NCBI RefSeq assembly: GCF_035582795.1
Contig: NC_134370.1
Coordinates: forward strand, 38,241,501-38,305,500
Source: Mycteria americana
Lineage: Eukaryota > Chordata > Aves > Ciconiiformes > Ciconiidae
Direction: 5' to 3'
DNA: 64,000 nucleotides
In this document: piece after piece, positions 1-10,752 of the stretch
Layout of the letters: each line of letters starts with the position of its first letter
How positions within the stretch are numbered: the stretch's first letter is position 1
The notes under the pieces: generated by a model
The model's database searches: none
What the model was told of the DNA's origin: nothing
Seen by the model: only the letters and a program-made list of their open reading frames with translations
Position numbers and translations under genes: made by a program

Positions 1-555
1 TGTCTGTCCCGCTGATGGGAGAGGGGGAAAGTCCTGCGGATGCAGCGCTGCTGCTCAACAGCAAGGGTGATGGGGTACAGCGTGCCGTCGCTTTCCGTGC
101 CCGACTATTTAGGTTTGCTAAGCTGGGGGTTTGGTACCCTCCAGCATTACCTCCTCCTGCAAGCGAGCGGAAAGACTTAGTGCGTTGGGAAAAGCTGGGG
201 AGCTCCAGGAAAGCGTCGCTAAGCAAGAGAGAGAGGGGAAAGAGAGCTGCTTTTCATCTGAGCCGTAGTACAGGCACAGAAGTGCCTGAAAACAGCCTTT
301 TCTTTGCAGGAGTCTGACAAAAGGGAGGGAGAGCATATGGAAAAACTCCTGCCAAACTAACCAGCTGCGGCAGGCCAGGCAGGCAGTGCCCGGTGCTGGG
401 CAGAATAATGCTCTCTTCTGCTTATGCTCAAGAATAATTTCTTCTTCCTTTCCACCTTCCTCAGGAGCATTTTGCTTTTTGCAGTTTCTCTTCTTTCCCT
501 CTGATCCTCAGCTGCCTTGTGCCCAGTGCTGGGTCGCGAGCACTCGGGGGATGTC

Positions 556-646
556 TCATCCCTGGCTGATCAGCCAGGGATGACCCTTCTGGGGGGGATG
601 ATCAGGGATGATCCCTGATCAGCCAGGGATGACCCTTCTGGGGGGG
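556..646. repeat. Duplicated palindromic block, 49 bp period
   Basis: Bases 556-583 form a perfect 28 bp palindrome centred on TGATCA. A 32 bp segment at 566-597 is repeated exactly at 615-646, 49 bases on. Between the copies, 600-620 is a second inverted repeat with 10 bp arms around a single base. Together they could fold into nested hairpins. Confidence 0.9.
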
Positions 647-3596
647 TTTGCCAGGCTGGGCAAGCCTGTTATTAACCCAGCTCAACTGCACAACGTGTGG
701 TGTGGTGGGACAGCGATGCTGGGGCAGCAATGCTACTAACAGGGATGCAGGCAGCAGCTTGGCTGGTGGGTACAAACTTGTCCATTGCCATGCTTCAGGA
801 AAGGCACCGAGCTCCAACCCCGTGGAAGAGAAGCCCTTGTCCCCGTGCGTGCTGTGGCCAGGGCACAGGGAGTGCTGATTTTACCACACCCTGACCTTTC
901 TGCTGATAAGACCCCAATTTTGGTTGCTTTTTGCTGAAATTCTGCTGAAACGGCTGTAGCTCTGTCTCAGGCAGGAGGTGAGGGGCAATCCCCTTTGTCC
1001 ACGTTAATACATTGAAAACTTATTGGCCCTAAAAAAAAGTCACCGCTCATGTGTGCTCTGCAAAGATTTCCCAGATTTTTAGTGGCTCCATTTCTGGAAG
1101 GACTTAGAGATCAGGTCTGGGGCAGCCCAGATCTTCCCTGAATCCACAGCTCTGCCAGCCAAGCTGTGCCTGAGGAGAGGACAGATCGAAGCGAGAAGAG
1201 AAGAGAGCATGGCTGGGAAAGCCTGGGAAAACATCAGTGTGATCCCTCCTGTCGGGTTTCTAGGGGACACAGTCAGCTGGCTCTAAAAGAAAAACCCCAC
1301 AGCCACCACCAACAGAGCAAAAAACAACCTGAAGGCATTGGCCACACCTCCCGGCTCGCTCTTAATGAACAAGATGAAGTCACTAAGCCAAACCACACGC
1401 GCTTAGTAAATGCCAGAATTAAGGTAGCCGAGGTAACCTCGATTCAGGCTGCCTTTGGTGTGCACGGTAAGCAGCAGCCCTGCCTGCTGGTTTTCATGCC
1501 CCGGCCCTGGGGGGCCTGCTTACGGAGCGGGGTGGGTCCTTGGGATGGCCGTGGCTGCCAGGGGCTGCTCTGCTCTGCTCCCAGAGCTGGAGGGGAAGGG
1601 GCTGAGCCAGGCAAGAAGAGGCTGCACGATAAAGAAACGCTTTTGGGGTGAAGTGGAAACATCACTCTGGAGGAGGGGATGACAGCCCCAGCCCCTGAGC
1701 CTGCTTGCAATATGCACGGGGCTTCACCCAAGCTAAGGAGTTCTCAGATGTCGATCCATTTATTTTTGCATTACCCGTTTTCTGAGTGCAGACCTGGCTC
1801 TGACCCGTGGAAGCAGCCACATCTCCCCAGAGCCTCTGAGCTCTGACCAGGCCAATACAGTCCTTGCCCTGAGACTGCCAGCATCATAGCTTTGAATGCT
1901 CGAGCCCAGGCAATGCTAAGTATTCCAGAAATAAATCGCATCTGCCAAGTGCCTCAAACCCAGCACCCAACTCTAGTGGAAACCTGTGACCTTATTCCCT
2001 CTGTATCTCAGCTCATTGCCTGCAAGAGGAAGAGCATGGATCCTGCAGGACTGATCTGTCCCCTCTGGGACCAGTCAGGGTCCTGGCAAACCAGAGCTGG
2101 GAGCTCACCTATGTAAGCACGTACCTGCACACAGAGGGTACGGCTGGGGCACAGACAACCTGAGTTCAAGGACTCCTTAACCTCTGAGCGCTCGGCCTTG
2201 CAGCCCTCACAGTGTTTGCTTAAGGTTATTTCCTCCTGCGTAATTTGGACGGTAAGCGATGCTTGTTTCTTCTGACGCAGCATCTCACTTTCCACTGGGC
2301 TCATCTCCACTGGGGTGTCTCATAGTTTCCAATTAGTGATTAAAGACATGTCGCTGATGTCTCCTCTCCCCTTTTTTGAATGTTTTACCAGTGAATGTCT
2401 GGCTGCTGCCTACACAAACCTGCGTGGCTTTGCGATGGCGGCTGCAAGAGCAGACCCAGAGACCCTGGCAGTCCCTGCAGCCCTGCCTTTTCCCCCTTAA
2501 GCTCTTAATTTTAAATTGGCTCAATCCAAATCCGTACTTGCCGGGAGATTGCCTGACCACAGACCAGTCTAACAGCTCTCCATCACTCTTCTAACTCCTA
2601 CATCTCTGAGGAAAGTCAGTGTAATGAATCTTTACCTCCAGCATACAGGCTAGAGCACGAAGGGCCAAGCCAAGCTGTCGCGTTGCAGAGGGATGGCACA
2701 GCAATATTTCCCCAGCCCTCACCTCTGAACTGGGGAGCTGCCGACCTCAGGCACAGCCCGTCCGGGGCCGCGAACGGGTGCAGGGGGGTGCATGGGAGCA
2801 AAACGATGGGTGCAAACTTCTCTGGGGATGCTCTGGGGATCTGACCCAGTGGGGAAAGGAGAGGACAGTCGCCATCAGGTGTTTGGTAAGAGCTCTTACT
2901 GATGAGGCTTTGGGAAGCTGGTTTGCATCACTGTTTGCAGATCTGGCTGAGGAACCCATGACATGTCTAAACCTGAAACCAGGTCAGAAAAATGCCTAAC
3001 CCAAGTGGATTTTCAGCACAAGCAGGGTGAGGGTGTTAGGCTTTGCCCCTGAAAAAAAAAAAGGCAATGCTAGTGCAATACTGCAGCTCGACGGGGAGTT
3101 ATCTAGGCGGAGGTTCAGCCAATTATCCATTTTCTTTGGGGGAGAGGGAATAATCAAAAAACCCCAAATGACAGTCAATTCAGCAAAACCACATTTCTGG
3201 GGAATAGAGAAGAACCAAACCCCAGCAGCTTGGGGGGAGGATTTTGGACCTTCTCTATTGTATGGTTACATATCGCTCCCAGAAAAGCTTCATGCAACAT
3301 GTGTGTGTGTTCCCTACAGGTGTCATCACTGGGGCCGTGGTACTGCGTGTACCTGGTACTACCTGTGCTAGATTTCTTTGCCAGATGGTTTTGCACTTCA
3401 GTTCAGGGTAGTACTTTGCAGATATAAATCCTACCTCTGTGCTTTGCCTGCTGGCAAAGCAGAGAGACTCGTGTCACCCTGTGTCACAGAAAATGTGGCC
3501 GGGAGGACCTTGGACACCAAAGCAAGCCAAAAATCCATCAGGTTGGACAGAGGGTGGCTGTCTGTCCAGCTCCTAGGTGGTAATCACCCATGTCAC

Positions 3597-3623
3597 TTCT
3601 CTGTGTCATCTTGTGCACTGCAG
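3597..3623 (+). other. C10orf105: Splice acceptor for the C10orf105 coding exon
   Basis: A pyrimidine-rich stretch with TTCTCTGTG and TCTTGTG runs into CACTGCAG at 3616-3623, five bases before the ATG. This fits a gene with a noncoding first exon and a single coding exon, as described for mammalian C10orf105. Confidence 0.65.
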
Positions 3624-3628
3624 GGAAG

Positions 3629-4039
3629 ATGAGCGCAGAGGACACTGGCAACGGGACCTCTCCCACCCCACCTCTCCTTGGGCTTCTGGTTTCAACCACC
3701 GAGCTGGTCCCACCCATTACCACATCCCCCGAGAAGGCAGACCCGCTGCCTGTCATCATCGCGCTCGTCTGCATCTTCCTCCTCCTGGCGACATTCCTCA
3801 TCTTTGTCACCCTCTGCAAGCCAGTGGCGCTGGACCGCTCCGGGCCCCGCGAGTGCATGCCCCATCACCCGGCGGATGCCAGCGAGCCCCAGCTGAGGCT
3901 CTGGAAGCGGCTGGGCTCCCTGCGATGCTCCATCAACACCTTCAGGAGGAGTCGGCCCGTGTCCCAGAGCCAGTTTGCCTGCTTCAGGAGCTGTCCTGCC
4001 AGCCAGGACGGGGACATCATGGAGTCCACCAACATGTGA
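3629..4039 (+). CDS. C10orf105: C10orf105 orthologue, small single-pass membrane protein, nested antisense in a CDH23 intron
   Basis: 136 residues; no function has been established for the family that I know of. A short N-terminal region (about 1-38) rich in S, T and P has one NGT sequon. A strongly hydrophobic segment (about 41-63: PVIIALVCIFLLLATFLIFV and on) is followed by a basic tail. The tail carries ECMPHHP, SEPQLRLWKRLGSLR and a C-terminal MEST-x-M, all matching human C10orf105 as recalled; the middle of the tail (about 105-128) diverges and is cysteine-containing. The start is set at 3629 because a splice acceptor ends five bases upstream (CAG at 3621-3623), so the in-frame ATG at 3590 would be intronic. 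The topology is probably N-out without a cleaved signal. The gene lies head-to-tail against CDH23, inside the intron following the EC10/EC11 exon, as in mammals. The 5' noncoding exon was not found. Confidence 0.93.
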   Translation: MSAEDTGNGTSPTPPLLGLLVSTTELVPPITTSPEKADPLPVIIALVCIFLLLATFLIFVTLCKPVALDRSGPRECMPHHPADASEPQLRLWKRLGSLRCSINTFRRSRPVSQSQFACFRSCPASQDGDIMESTNM

Positions 4040-4665
4040 TCCTGCTCTGCGGGAACTAACTCACCCTCCACTTGCTATTCTTTCCCAAGCTTTTGGTTCA
4101 GGTTCAGTTCCCTCCTCAAGCAGCCCCTCGTATCCTGGGCATCCCAGCAGAGCCCCTTTAAGCAGCTCATTTCCAGGCAGCGGCTCTGCAAGGCGACAGG
4201 AGTATTTGCTATTTCAGGTTCCTGAACGCTTTCCAGGTTACTGTTTCCTGGCAGGAAAGGTGGAGGCATCCGAACTACACCCACACGCAGCTATCACCGG
4301 GCAGTCCAAAAAAATATTGCTGCTTAACTTCTTTTGGAAAACATTGTGCAAGTTGCGAGGCACCTGGACAAACAGCCTGGGCGAGAGCAGAGCAACCTGG
4401 CTGCCTAACAAATATCGCCTTGAAGAGAGGCATCCTGGGGCAAATGTGCTCCCACAAAAAGCAGTCCTCAGCTGAGATTGCCCCCCAGGATGTGCTCCTG
4501 AGCAGGTGGAGGAAGGCTCATGCTCCCTGCGTGCTGCTCCGTCCCTCTCCCCCCGCCCCCCATGCAATGAGGCGCGGGTTGCTGTGGTTGATGCTTGGAA
4601 GGATGCATGCTACAGCTGTCTGCTGGAAACCTGCTTCAATAAATGAACAGCGGGAGCAGGTAAAC
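4040..4665 (+). other. C10orf105: Probable 3' UTR of C10orf105
   Basis: Non-coding sequence from the stop codon to about 20 bases past the first AATAAA. Length and content are unremarkable. The end is inferred from the polyadenylation signal only. Confidence 0.55.
4638..4643 (+). terminator. C10orf105: Polyadenylation signal AATAAA for C10orf105
   Basis: A perfect AATAAA lies about 600 bases after the stop codon. A second, weaker ATTAAA lies at 4680-4685 and could give an alternative end. No other AATAAA was noticed between the stop codon and this site. Confidence 0.55.
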
Positions 4666-5268
4666 ACGCCTATAAACGCATTAAAGAGGCCTTTTGAGGC
4701 TCACAGGCGCTGCCAGCTTGGAAAGCCACCACACAAGGCTGAGCCACTCGTTTCTGCTGGGAAAGGGTACAACAGCCAGCAGGTAATCTGAAGTGTTTAA
4801 AGGAATCAGTAGAAAAAAGAAAAAGTGGTTTAATTCTTCCAGGTCTGCAGCTCTCACTACATTCAGCTGTTGAGTTCACCCCGGTGAAGTCTCCGTGCCC
4901 AGCGAGGCCCTGTGGCAAGCATCGAACCCCATCTCTATGGGTTTCACATGGTTTCTGACCCTTGTGGGGTGCAGTTCTGCATCAGGACCTCTCTGGTCTG
5001 CCTGGGACATTCCCGCTCTCCTCCTGCCCTGGGCTGCCTGGCTTTTGGACCCGCAGCCGTTCAGCTGCTCACATGGCTCTAAATGTGCTAAATAAGCTGG
5101 GTTAAAACGAGCAGCAAAACGGCTCTGAGCCCCTGGCTGTTTAAAGTCAGGTCAATTTGCTGATCAGGGCTGGAGCGCAGGATGCAGAGGGCTGGATGGG
5201 GGCTAATGAGGGCAAGAAGGAGCTAATGTCTGCAAGAAGGGGATGGAGAAACCTTCAAAAACTCTCTT

Positions 5269-5282
5269 GTTGCCATAGGGAT
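5269..5282 (+). promoter_or_regulatory. RFX X-box-like sequence
   Basis: GTTGCCATAGGGAT matches the left half of the RFX X-box (GTTGCCATGGCAAC) perfectly and the right half poorly. RFX factors act in ciliated and hair cells. A 14 bp match in intronic DNA may be chance. Confidence 0.15.
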
Positions 5283-6491
5283 GTGGGCATGTATTTGAAG
5301 GGGGAGACATTCAGTACACATGGTTCACTTTTAAAGGTGTAAATTAATCTAAACCCAGCTGATTGCCCATTTCCAGTTCCCTCTGATTTTGTTCTGTGGA
5401 AAACAAACTTCCCCCAGATAACGCCTCTCCTTTGCCACAGACTGCCAAGGGCATCCCCCTCTTTTGGGAAGCGTGCTCTAAGAAAAGGGTCTTTCATGTC
5501 AGAGTCGGGTTTCCTCCATTCACAGTCTTTCAGCTTGCAAAAACGGCTCAGTTTTGGGAGTCCCTCAGCAGGGCTCCTCTCCGCCTGCGCAGCTCCCCTG
5601 CACGCCTCCTCCCCCGGGTGCAGGGACTACAGGCAGATTCCTGACCCCAGAGGCAGGCGCGGTGCTACGGGCATCACGTACGCTGTGCCATGGCACAACA
5701 GGTGACGAGGAGCTGCAGGGCTCGTGCTTGGGGACCGGCCGCCCCAAGCGCGACTTTGTTGCAAGGCAAAAGGCTCCTTTCTTCTCTCCTGGTGACTCAC
5801 CCTGCCCGTGAGAGCCAGGGACAAAGCTGCCCCTTTCCCCACGCCGGGAGAGGTATTCAAGGCAGGAGGAGCCTTCCCAGGGCCCTCTGCAAAGAGCCTT
5901 TGGTGCCCGCTCCAGAAGAGCCCTGGGTTTGAAGGGATGCTGGAAGCCCTCAGAGGCTGAGTGAATGCCTGCATTCATTCGGCGCTCACTGAGCCATTCA
6001 GCTCTGCCCACCGCTTCCTCAAAGAGGAACAAAAATGAAAGCAAAGTCCAAATGCTTTTCTCCCTCCACTTTTCCCCCCCTCTCAGAGCATCTCTTTGCA
6101 TGCACTCTTCTCCCTCCCCCTTGAGATGTCCGCTCTCGGTTCCTTCTCTGCTGGGAGGAGGGAGAAAGCGGGGACGCAGCCAGGCAAAGGGGCCTCGCCA
6201 ACACAGGGCTTGGTTTGCTCCTCTCACCCCCTGCAGAAATGGGGTGAATTTCTTATTTTTCCCTTGTGCTTTGCTGTCTTCTCCCCGGTGCTCACAGCCT
6301 GGGTTAGCAAAGGAGCAGGGAAGTGTACAAGCAAGAACACATCTTGCCCTGGCCTGGAGGAACAGACCACTGATGGGGAGAGAAAATGTCCTCCCTGGGC
6401 TTCCAGCAGCTCACAGCCACGGTGCCGGGGCCCAGAGAGCAGGGGACCCCCTTCGCCCACCCAGGGGCCCCGGTGGGAGAGAGCCACGTGC

Positions 6492-6640
6492 CTGCACTAT
6501 GCTGCTGGCAGCCGGGATGTCCTCGGGGACGCTGACTTCGTAGCTGCTCTGAAGGAAGATGGGTCGGTTGTCATTGACGTCCAGGATGGTCACGTACACG
6601 GTGGCAGTCCCGGTGCGCCGGTTCCCGGTGGGGCCGTTGT
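6492..6640 (-). CDS. CDH23: CDH23 exon 19 of 19 (EC10/EC11 linker), followed by a GC donor
   Basis: 149 nt: two bases completing aspartate, then 49 codons, ending in phase 0 after SSIVQ. It encodes NGPTGNRRTGTATVYVTIL, the linker DVNDNRPIF and the EC11 A strand QSSYEVSVPEDIPAASSIVQ. Acceptor TTCCCATACAG. At the position where mammals, as recalled, continue with LKATD in a new exon, the sequence is CAG followed by GCACGT: a GC-type donor matching the consensus except at +4. No GT donor in the right phase lies nearby. The following exon is not in the window. Confidence 0.92.
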
Positions 6641-7973
6641 CTGTATGGGAAAGAAAGGCAAGGGGAGGTTCAGTCACCTCCATCTCCTCCTTGCACAGGT
6701 GGTGCTCAGCCCTCGGCTGCTGAAAATAACAGGGCCAAAATTTCTAAACTAAAATCCTCCATCTTTTCTGCAGCTTCCAAATCCCACACTGAACCACAGG
6801 GGTTTTTTTCTGCCTGTCCTGAAGGAGAAAGGAAAAGCCAAACTGTCCCCAAGCTCTGCCATGGAGTCACCACCCAGTGAGGCTGGAAACGCAACTGGTC
6901 ATTAAAGAGGGTTTGCAACTCCATAGATTAAGAGGGTGATGTATGCTGGAAGGGACTGCTGGAGGTCAGGGATTTGGGGGATGACCATGGGCAGGGGTCT
7001 GCACAGCAGCACCTCCAGAGCCAGTCTGCACCTGAGCCGCTGCAGGGAGGCAACGTGGGTCTGGTCAGCTGCAGCTGGCCCTGACAAAAAGCAAAAACCT
7101 CAATGAGTTTTCTGTAGACCCAGCTCAGCTCACAGCCAAAGAGCACCAGGACTGGTTGACGTTCAGTAGATGAGGACAAGGTAGCATGGCTCTTGCTTTT
7201 GCCATGAAGGATGAGGCAATGGGGAGCATAGATTGAGTTTGGTTTTTCCAACATGCCTGATGCAAGTGAGCACTAAATCCACCCAGCTGGAGCCCGTGGG
7301 TTCTGGTGACCGGGAAAACACAGGCAGTCTGATACCCACCCGAGGGGCAGAACGGGCCCTTTACCACGTGGGATCCGGTCCTGGGTGCCCAGCTGGTGCA
7401 GCATCCCTGCTGCAGACCCCGTGGCACCTGCAATGCCGTGCCCCCAAGATTTCTGACCAGGCTGCTTATTTCTCCTTTCAAAAGGGACGTCCAAGTCTTC
7501 TGTAAACAGGCACATCATTATAAAGCTCTGGGGATGATGGCCAAGATGCATTTGGCACACAGGCTCTCTGCCCATGCCAGGTGGCTCCGGATTAATTGGC
7601 AGCCTCTGAGCCAAGGGCTGGCATGGCATTAGGGGAACGATGCTGCGGTGCTGGCATTTCGGGGTGGAGGTCTCCCCTGGACAGCACGGAGACTCTCGGG
7701 AATGGAGGTCTTGCCTTCCCTGGGGGAAAGGGAAGGCCCCAGGGCTGGACAAGCCTGAGGGCTGAGCTTACTGTCTCCAAAAGTCACGATGGAACTGGGA
7801 CATATTAATGCACGTGGATTGTGAAATGCTAACACCAAACACAGGCTCTGGTTTATGGAGCACCTCAAAGGTTGCTGTCTCTCTGCCATACTTCCAAGGC
7901 AGCTTGGCATGTGCACAGCCACCCCGCGTGGCTGCATGGCAGTGGTCCCACAGGAACAGTGGGAAATCCTTAC
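6641..7973 (-). other. CDH23: CDH23 intron 18/19
   Basis: 1,333 bp. Normal GT and AG ends. I see no gene, repeat or strong motif in it. Confidence 0.9.
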
Positions 7974-8087
7974 CGATGGCCTCCAGGATCAGTGTGTACG
8001 ATGCCACGGTCTCCCTGTCCAGACTCACGACTGTCCTGACCACCCCATCCCTGAAGCCGACACTGAATTTGCCGTCCTGGTTCCCAC
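7974..8087 (-). CDS. CDH23: CDH23 exon 18 of 19 (EC10 second half)
   Basis: 114 nt: two bases completing glycine, 37 codons, one base of aspartate. It encodes GNQDGKFSVGFRDGVVRTVV then SLDRETVASYTLILEAI. LDRET is the EC10 LDRE motif. Acceptor TTTGCTGCAG, donor GTAAGG. Confidence 0.96.
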
Positions 8088-9106
8088 CTGCAGCAAAGGA
8101 CAAGGACCAGGTTACCTGTTGTCTGGATGCAAGGAGCAGAGCCCATGCTGCGGGGGATGCTGCAGCCTGGGCACAGGGCCGTGGAAATCGCAAGTGCTCG
8201 GCCTGCCCTCCTGAAGTGCTGCGTTGTACATCGTTTGGAGCAAGGCAAGTGTAGGGCAAGCTCATATCTCATCCTAGGCAAAGCTTCTCTGCAGCAAAAG
8301 CGGGCAGAGCGCCTTCTCTCCGCCACATCAAATGCTGTGCCTGCCTCACAGCACAGGCAGGGAGCGATGATTATAGGAAAAGCTGAATCATATAAATGCC
8401 AGATCATTTCCTGAATGCTTCGGAAGCAAACTGGGGTCACTTTGCATGTGGCCTGCGGTACCTGTGGGACAACACACACCTTTTCTCTTGTGGGGGAGGC
8501 CAGAGGGGCTGTGCAATGAAACACAGGGCTGCTACTGTGAGAAAAAATGACTCTCGGGTGACACTTCTATTTTTGCCCTCTTCCTGAGGGCTAAATGCCG
8601 CATGTGCAGTTTGCAAGTCAAAGCGCGGCCAGGGGGTTCCCCGGCCTCCCGCTGCAGGTGCTGCAGCTGCAGTGTGAGCCAGGCGCTGCCCGGGCAGCAT
8701 CGCTGCCTACCTGCTCCCTGCCCGCCCCAAACCACCTGCCTGCCGGGCTACGAGATGCCCTAAGATTCCAGAGAAGCTTCCAGCCCTAAATGCGCGTTAC
8801 GTGGACGCTGCCCCAGCGGCGTTAAGCCCATCCTCATGCTTTTCCTGGCCGCATCCCGATGGTGTGAGAGGCAGGGGATGCTTGGGGGCAAGGCTTCACG
8901 CCGAGCAGGAGAAGGAATAGCAGCGGAGCGGTCAGCAAGGCAGGGAGCCAAGTGGGGCTGTTCGGCAGAGGGCGATACCGCACAAGGTTTGGAGGGGCTG
9001 GAAAAGGCAGCGCTGATGTGCAGAACGCCCTGGCCGTGATCTGGGGCAGTCTGCTGCTTTCTACAACCAAAGCTCCCCTTTGCAGCGTTTTGCAGGGGGT
9101 TCGTAC
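8088..9106 (-). other. CDH23: CDH23 intron 17/18
   Basis: 1,019 bp, GC-rich, normal GT and AG ends. Nothing further recognised. Confidence 0.9.
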
Positions 9107-9259
9107 CTGTGATGAAGTAGCTGAGCTCAGCGTTCAGCCCAACGTCAGCGTCCGTGCAGTTGAGCCGGACCACTTTGAAATCCCGGGCCACGTTTTCAGG
9201 CAGCGACACGTTGTAGACGGCTGGGAAGAAGGTGGGGCTCTCGTCGTTCACATCCAGAA
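9107..9259 (-). CDS. CDH23: CDH23 exon 17 of 19 (EC9/EC10 linker and EC10 DxD)
   Basis: 153 nt: two bases completing valine, 50 codons, one base of glycine. It begins LDVNDESPTFFPAVYNVSLP, continues ENVARDFKVVRLNCTDADVG and ends LNAELSYFIT. The linker reads DVNDE rather than DVNDN, as recalled for mammals also. TDADVGLNA is the EC10 DxDxGxN motif. Sequons NVS and NCT. Acceptor CCCCTTTCAG, donor GTACGA. Confidence 0.96.
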
Positions 9260-10206
9260 CTGAAAGGGGGAGCAGAGCTGAGTGCCCTCCCAGGGCTGCC
9301 CTTCCTGCAGATGCCAGGCTGACGTCTGCCGGGCTCCCAAAACCACCTGGCCTGCTGCTCTGAGCATCTCGGGGAATGCTCTGCCTGCTGCTCCCTGCCA
9401 TTTGTGTGGTGGGGGTGCCTGCAGACCGGCTGTAAGGACTGGTCCCCGTGGCTGCAGGCTGTATTTGGTTGCCTCTGATACATGCAGATCACCCCCCTCA
9501 TGTCCAAGAAACCTTACACAACTGTAATTAAAGTTACTGTTTGCACCAAACTCATTTCCATCCCCATTCAGAGGAAAATCTGGGGCTTAAATATAAGCTC
9601 AGTATTTCCTGATGTATGGCAAGGGGCTCTGGAGTTACAGGACCAGAAACTTCTTTTTCCAAACCCGGGCCTGAGGAGAATTTAGCGTCAGTTTATTTCC
9701 AGATGATGCTTATCCTCAGCACTAGGCTCATGTGAAGCCAGGAAATAGAAATGCATTAAATTAAAGACAGGCCACATAATAAGCGTCCAGCTCTGAAACT
9801 GGGATTATGTGGGCTGTCCAGATACGCAGCTGATGCAAATCGCATGCTGAAGCAAAAGGCAAGCCAAAAGAAAAAGAAACACTGGGGATGGGGAAATGGA
9901 GGAAAAACGATACAGAGCTTGGGGGCCCTGCCAGAAACACCATATTTTCCCCATCTCTGCACTATGCTGATATCGCACCGGGCAAGACGCGAAGCCTGTG
10001 GGGACAGCAGTGCAATGGGCTGCCCTGCCTGGGCAGGAACAGCAAGAACAGACATAACGGGTCAGATCATATATCCATCTGACTCCTCACTGTGTCTCCT
10101 ATATAAACCACATCTCCTCTGATGAGGTGTCCTTGTCACCCATCTTTTTGGGACTGGAGGGGGCTCTGCAGCTGGGCAGGGCTTGGAGGGCTCTTGGTGC
10201 ACCCAC
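9260..10206 (-). other. CDH23: CDH23 intron 16/17
   Basis: 947 bp, normal ends. The middle (about 9500-9900) is more AT-rich than the flanks. Nothing further recognised. Confidence 0.9.
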
Positions 10207-10426
10207 CTTTGACGGTCAGGGTGCTGGTGGAGCTCTTGGAGGGCATGCCAGCGTCGCTGGCCACCACCCGCAGGTAGTACTCGGCGATCCTCTCCCTGTC
10301 CAGCACGGCAGTGGAGATGACGAGCCCACTGGTGCTGTTGATGAGGAAATCCATGCGGGGCATCCCCACCTGCATGCGGTATGTCACCTGCCCGTTCGGT
10401 CCCTCGTCCAGGTCGATGGACACTAC
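10207..10426 (-). CDS. CDH23: CDH23 exon 16 of 19 (EC9 core)
   Basis: 220 nt: 73 codons plus one base of valine. It begins VVSIDLDEGPNGQVTYRM, continues QVGMPRMDFLINSTSGLVIS, VLDRERIAEYYLRVVASDAG and ends in the serine/threonine-rich STSTLTVK. DLDEGPNG and LDRER are canonical calcium motifs; NST is a sequon. Acceptor CTCCCCGCCAG, donor GTGGGT. The donor choice is fixed by phase: ending one base later keeps K-V-L-D in frame. Confidence 0.95.
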
Positions 10427-10752
10427 CTGGCGGGGAGAGCGGAAGGAAGGGGTGAGCATGGGGCAGCCCAGTTGTCTCCTGACTGATGAAAATCACAGTA
10501 CATAAACCCTGAGCATTTCTTTGTCTCCAGGGATGCTGGGTTGAAACAAAGGGGCCTCAAGGCATTCCCCCTGCTGGGAGCAAACACATGGGGTGGGATG
10601 CCACAACCCCTTCTGCATCCCCCCAGTTGCACTGCTAGAGGCTGGAGAGGATGGAGAGGATATATCGCTAGCCTGCTTTGCAGAAGCAATGGCAGCGAGA
10701 GCAGCAGCAGCAGCTCCCAGAGCAGGGCACGACGGCAATGGGGCACGCTCAC
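10427..10752 (-). other. CDH23: CDH23 intron 15/16
   Basis: 326 bp, normal ends, with a CAG/GCA-rich patch at 10680-10715. Nothing else seen. Confidence 0.9.

Larger units (their letters stand above)
1..6491 (-). other. CDH23: CDH23 intron after exon 19 (partial), host of C10orf105
   Basis: The 5' part of a large intron that continues past the left edge. Besides C10orf105 it holds a duplicated palindromic block (556-646) and an RFX X-box-like site (5269-5282). No CDH23 exon encoding the expected next residues (LKATDADEG) was found, so the exon lies outside. The remaining sequence shows nothing I can name. Confidence 0.85.

Noticed and set aside
3590-3628. In-frame upstream ATG that would add 13 residues to C10orf105
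   Set aside because: It lies before a good splice acceptor ending at 3623, and the added residues do not resemble the known N-terminus.
5565-6227. 220-codon open frame on the minus strand
   Set aside because: Low-complexity, basic composition, no recognised motif, overlaps other open frames; fits GC-rich intronic chance.
6484-6491. GT donor GTGGCT four bases downstream of the exon 19 end
   Set aside because: It would shift the reading frame relative to the known following exon and is a poor match to the consensus.
6486-6500. GT donor GTGCAG inside exon 19
   Set aside because: In frame, but it would remove two conserved residues (VQ) and is a weak donor; kept only as an alternative to the GC donor.
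6096-6752. 218-codon open frame on the plus strand
   Set aside because: Its middle is the antisense of CDH23 exon 19; no independent support.
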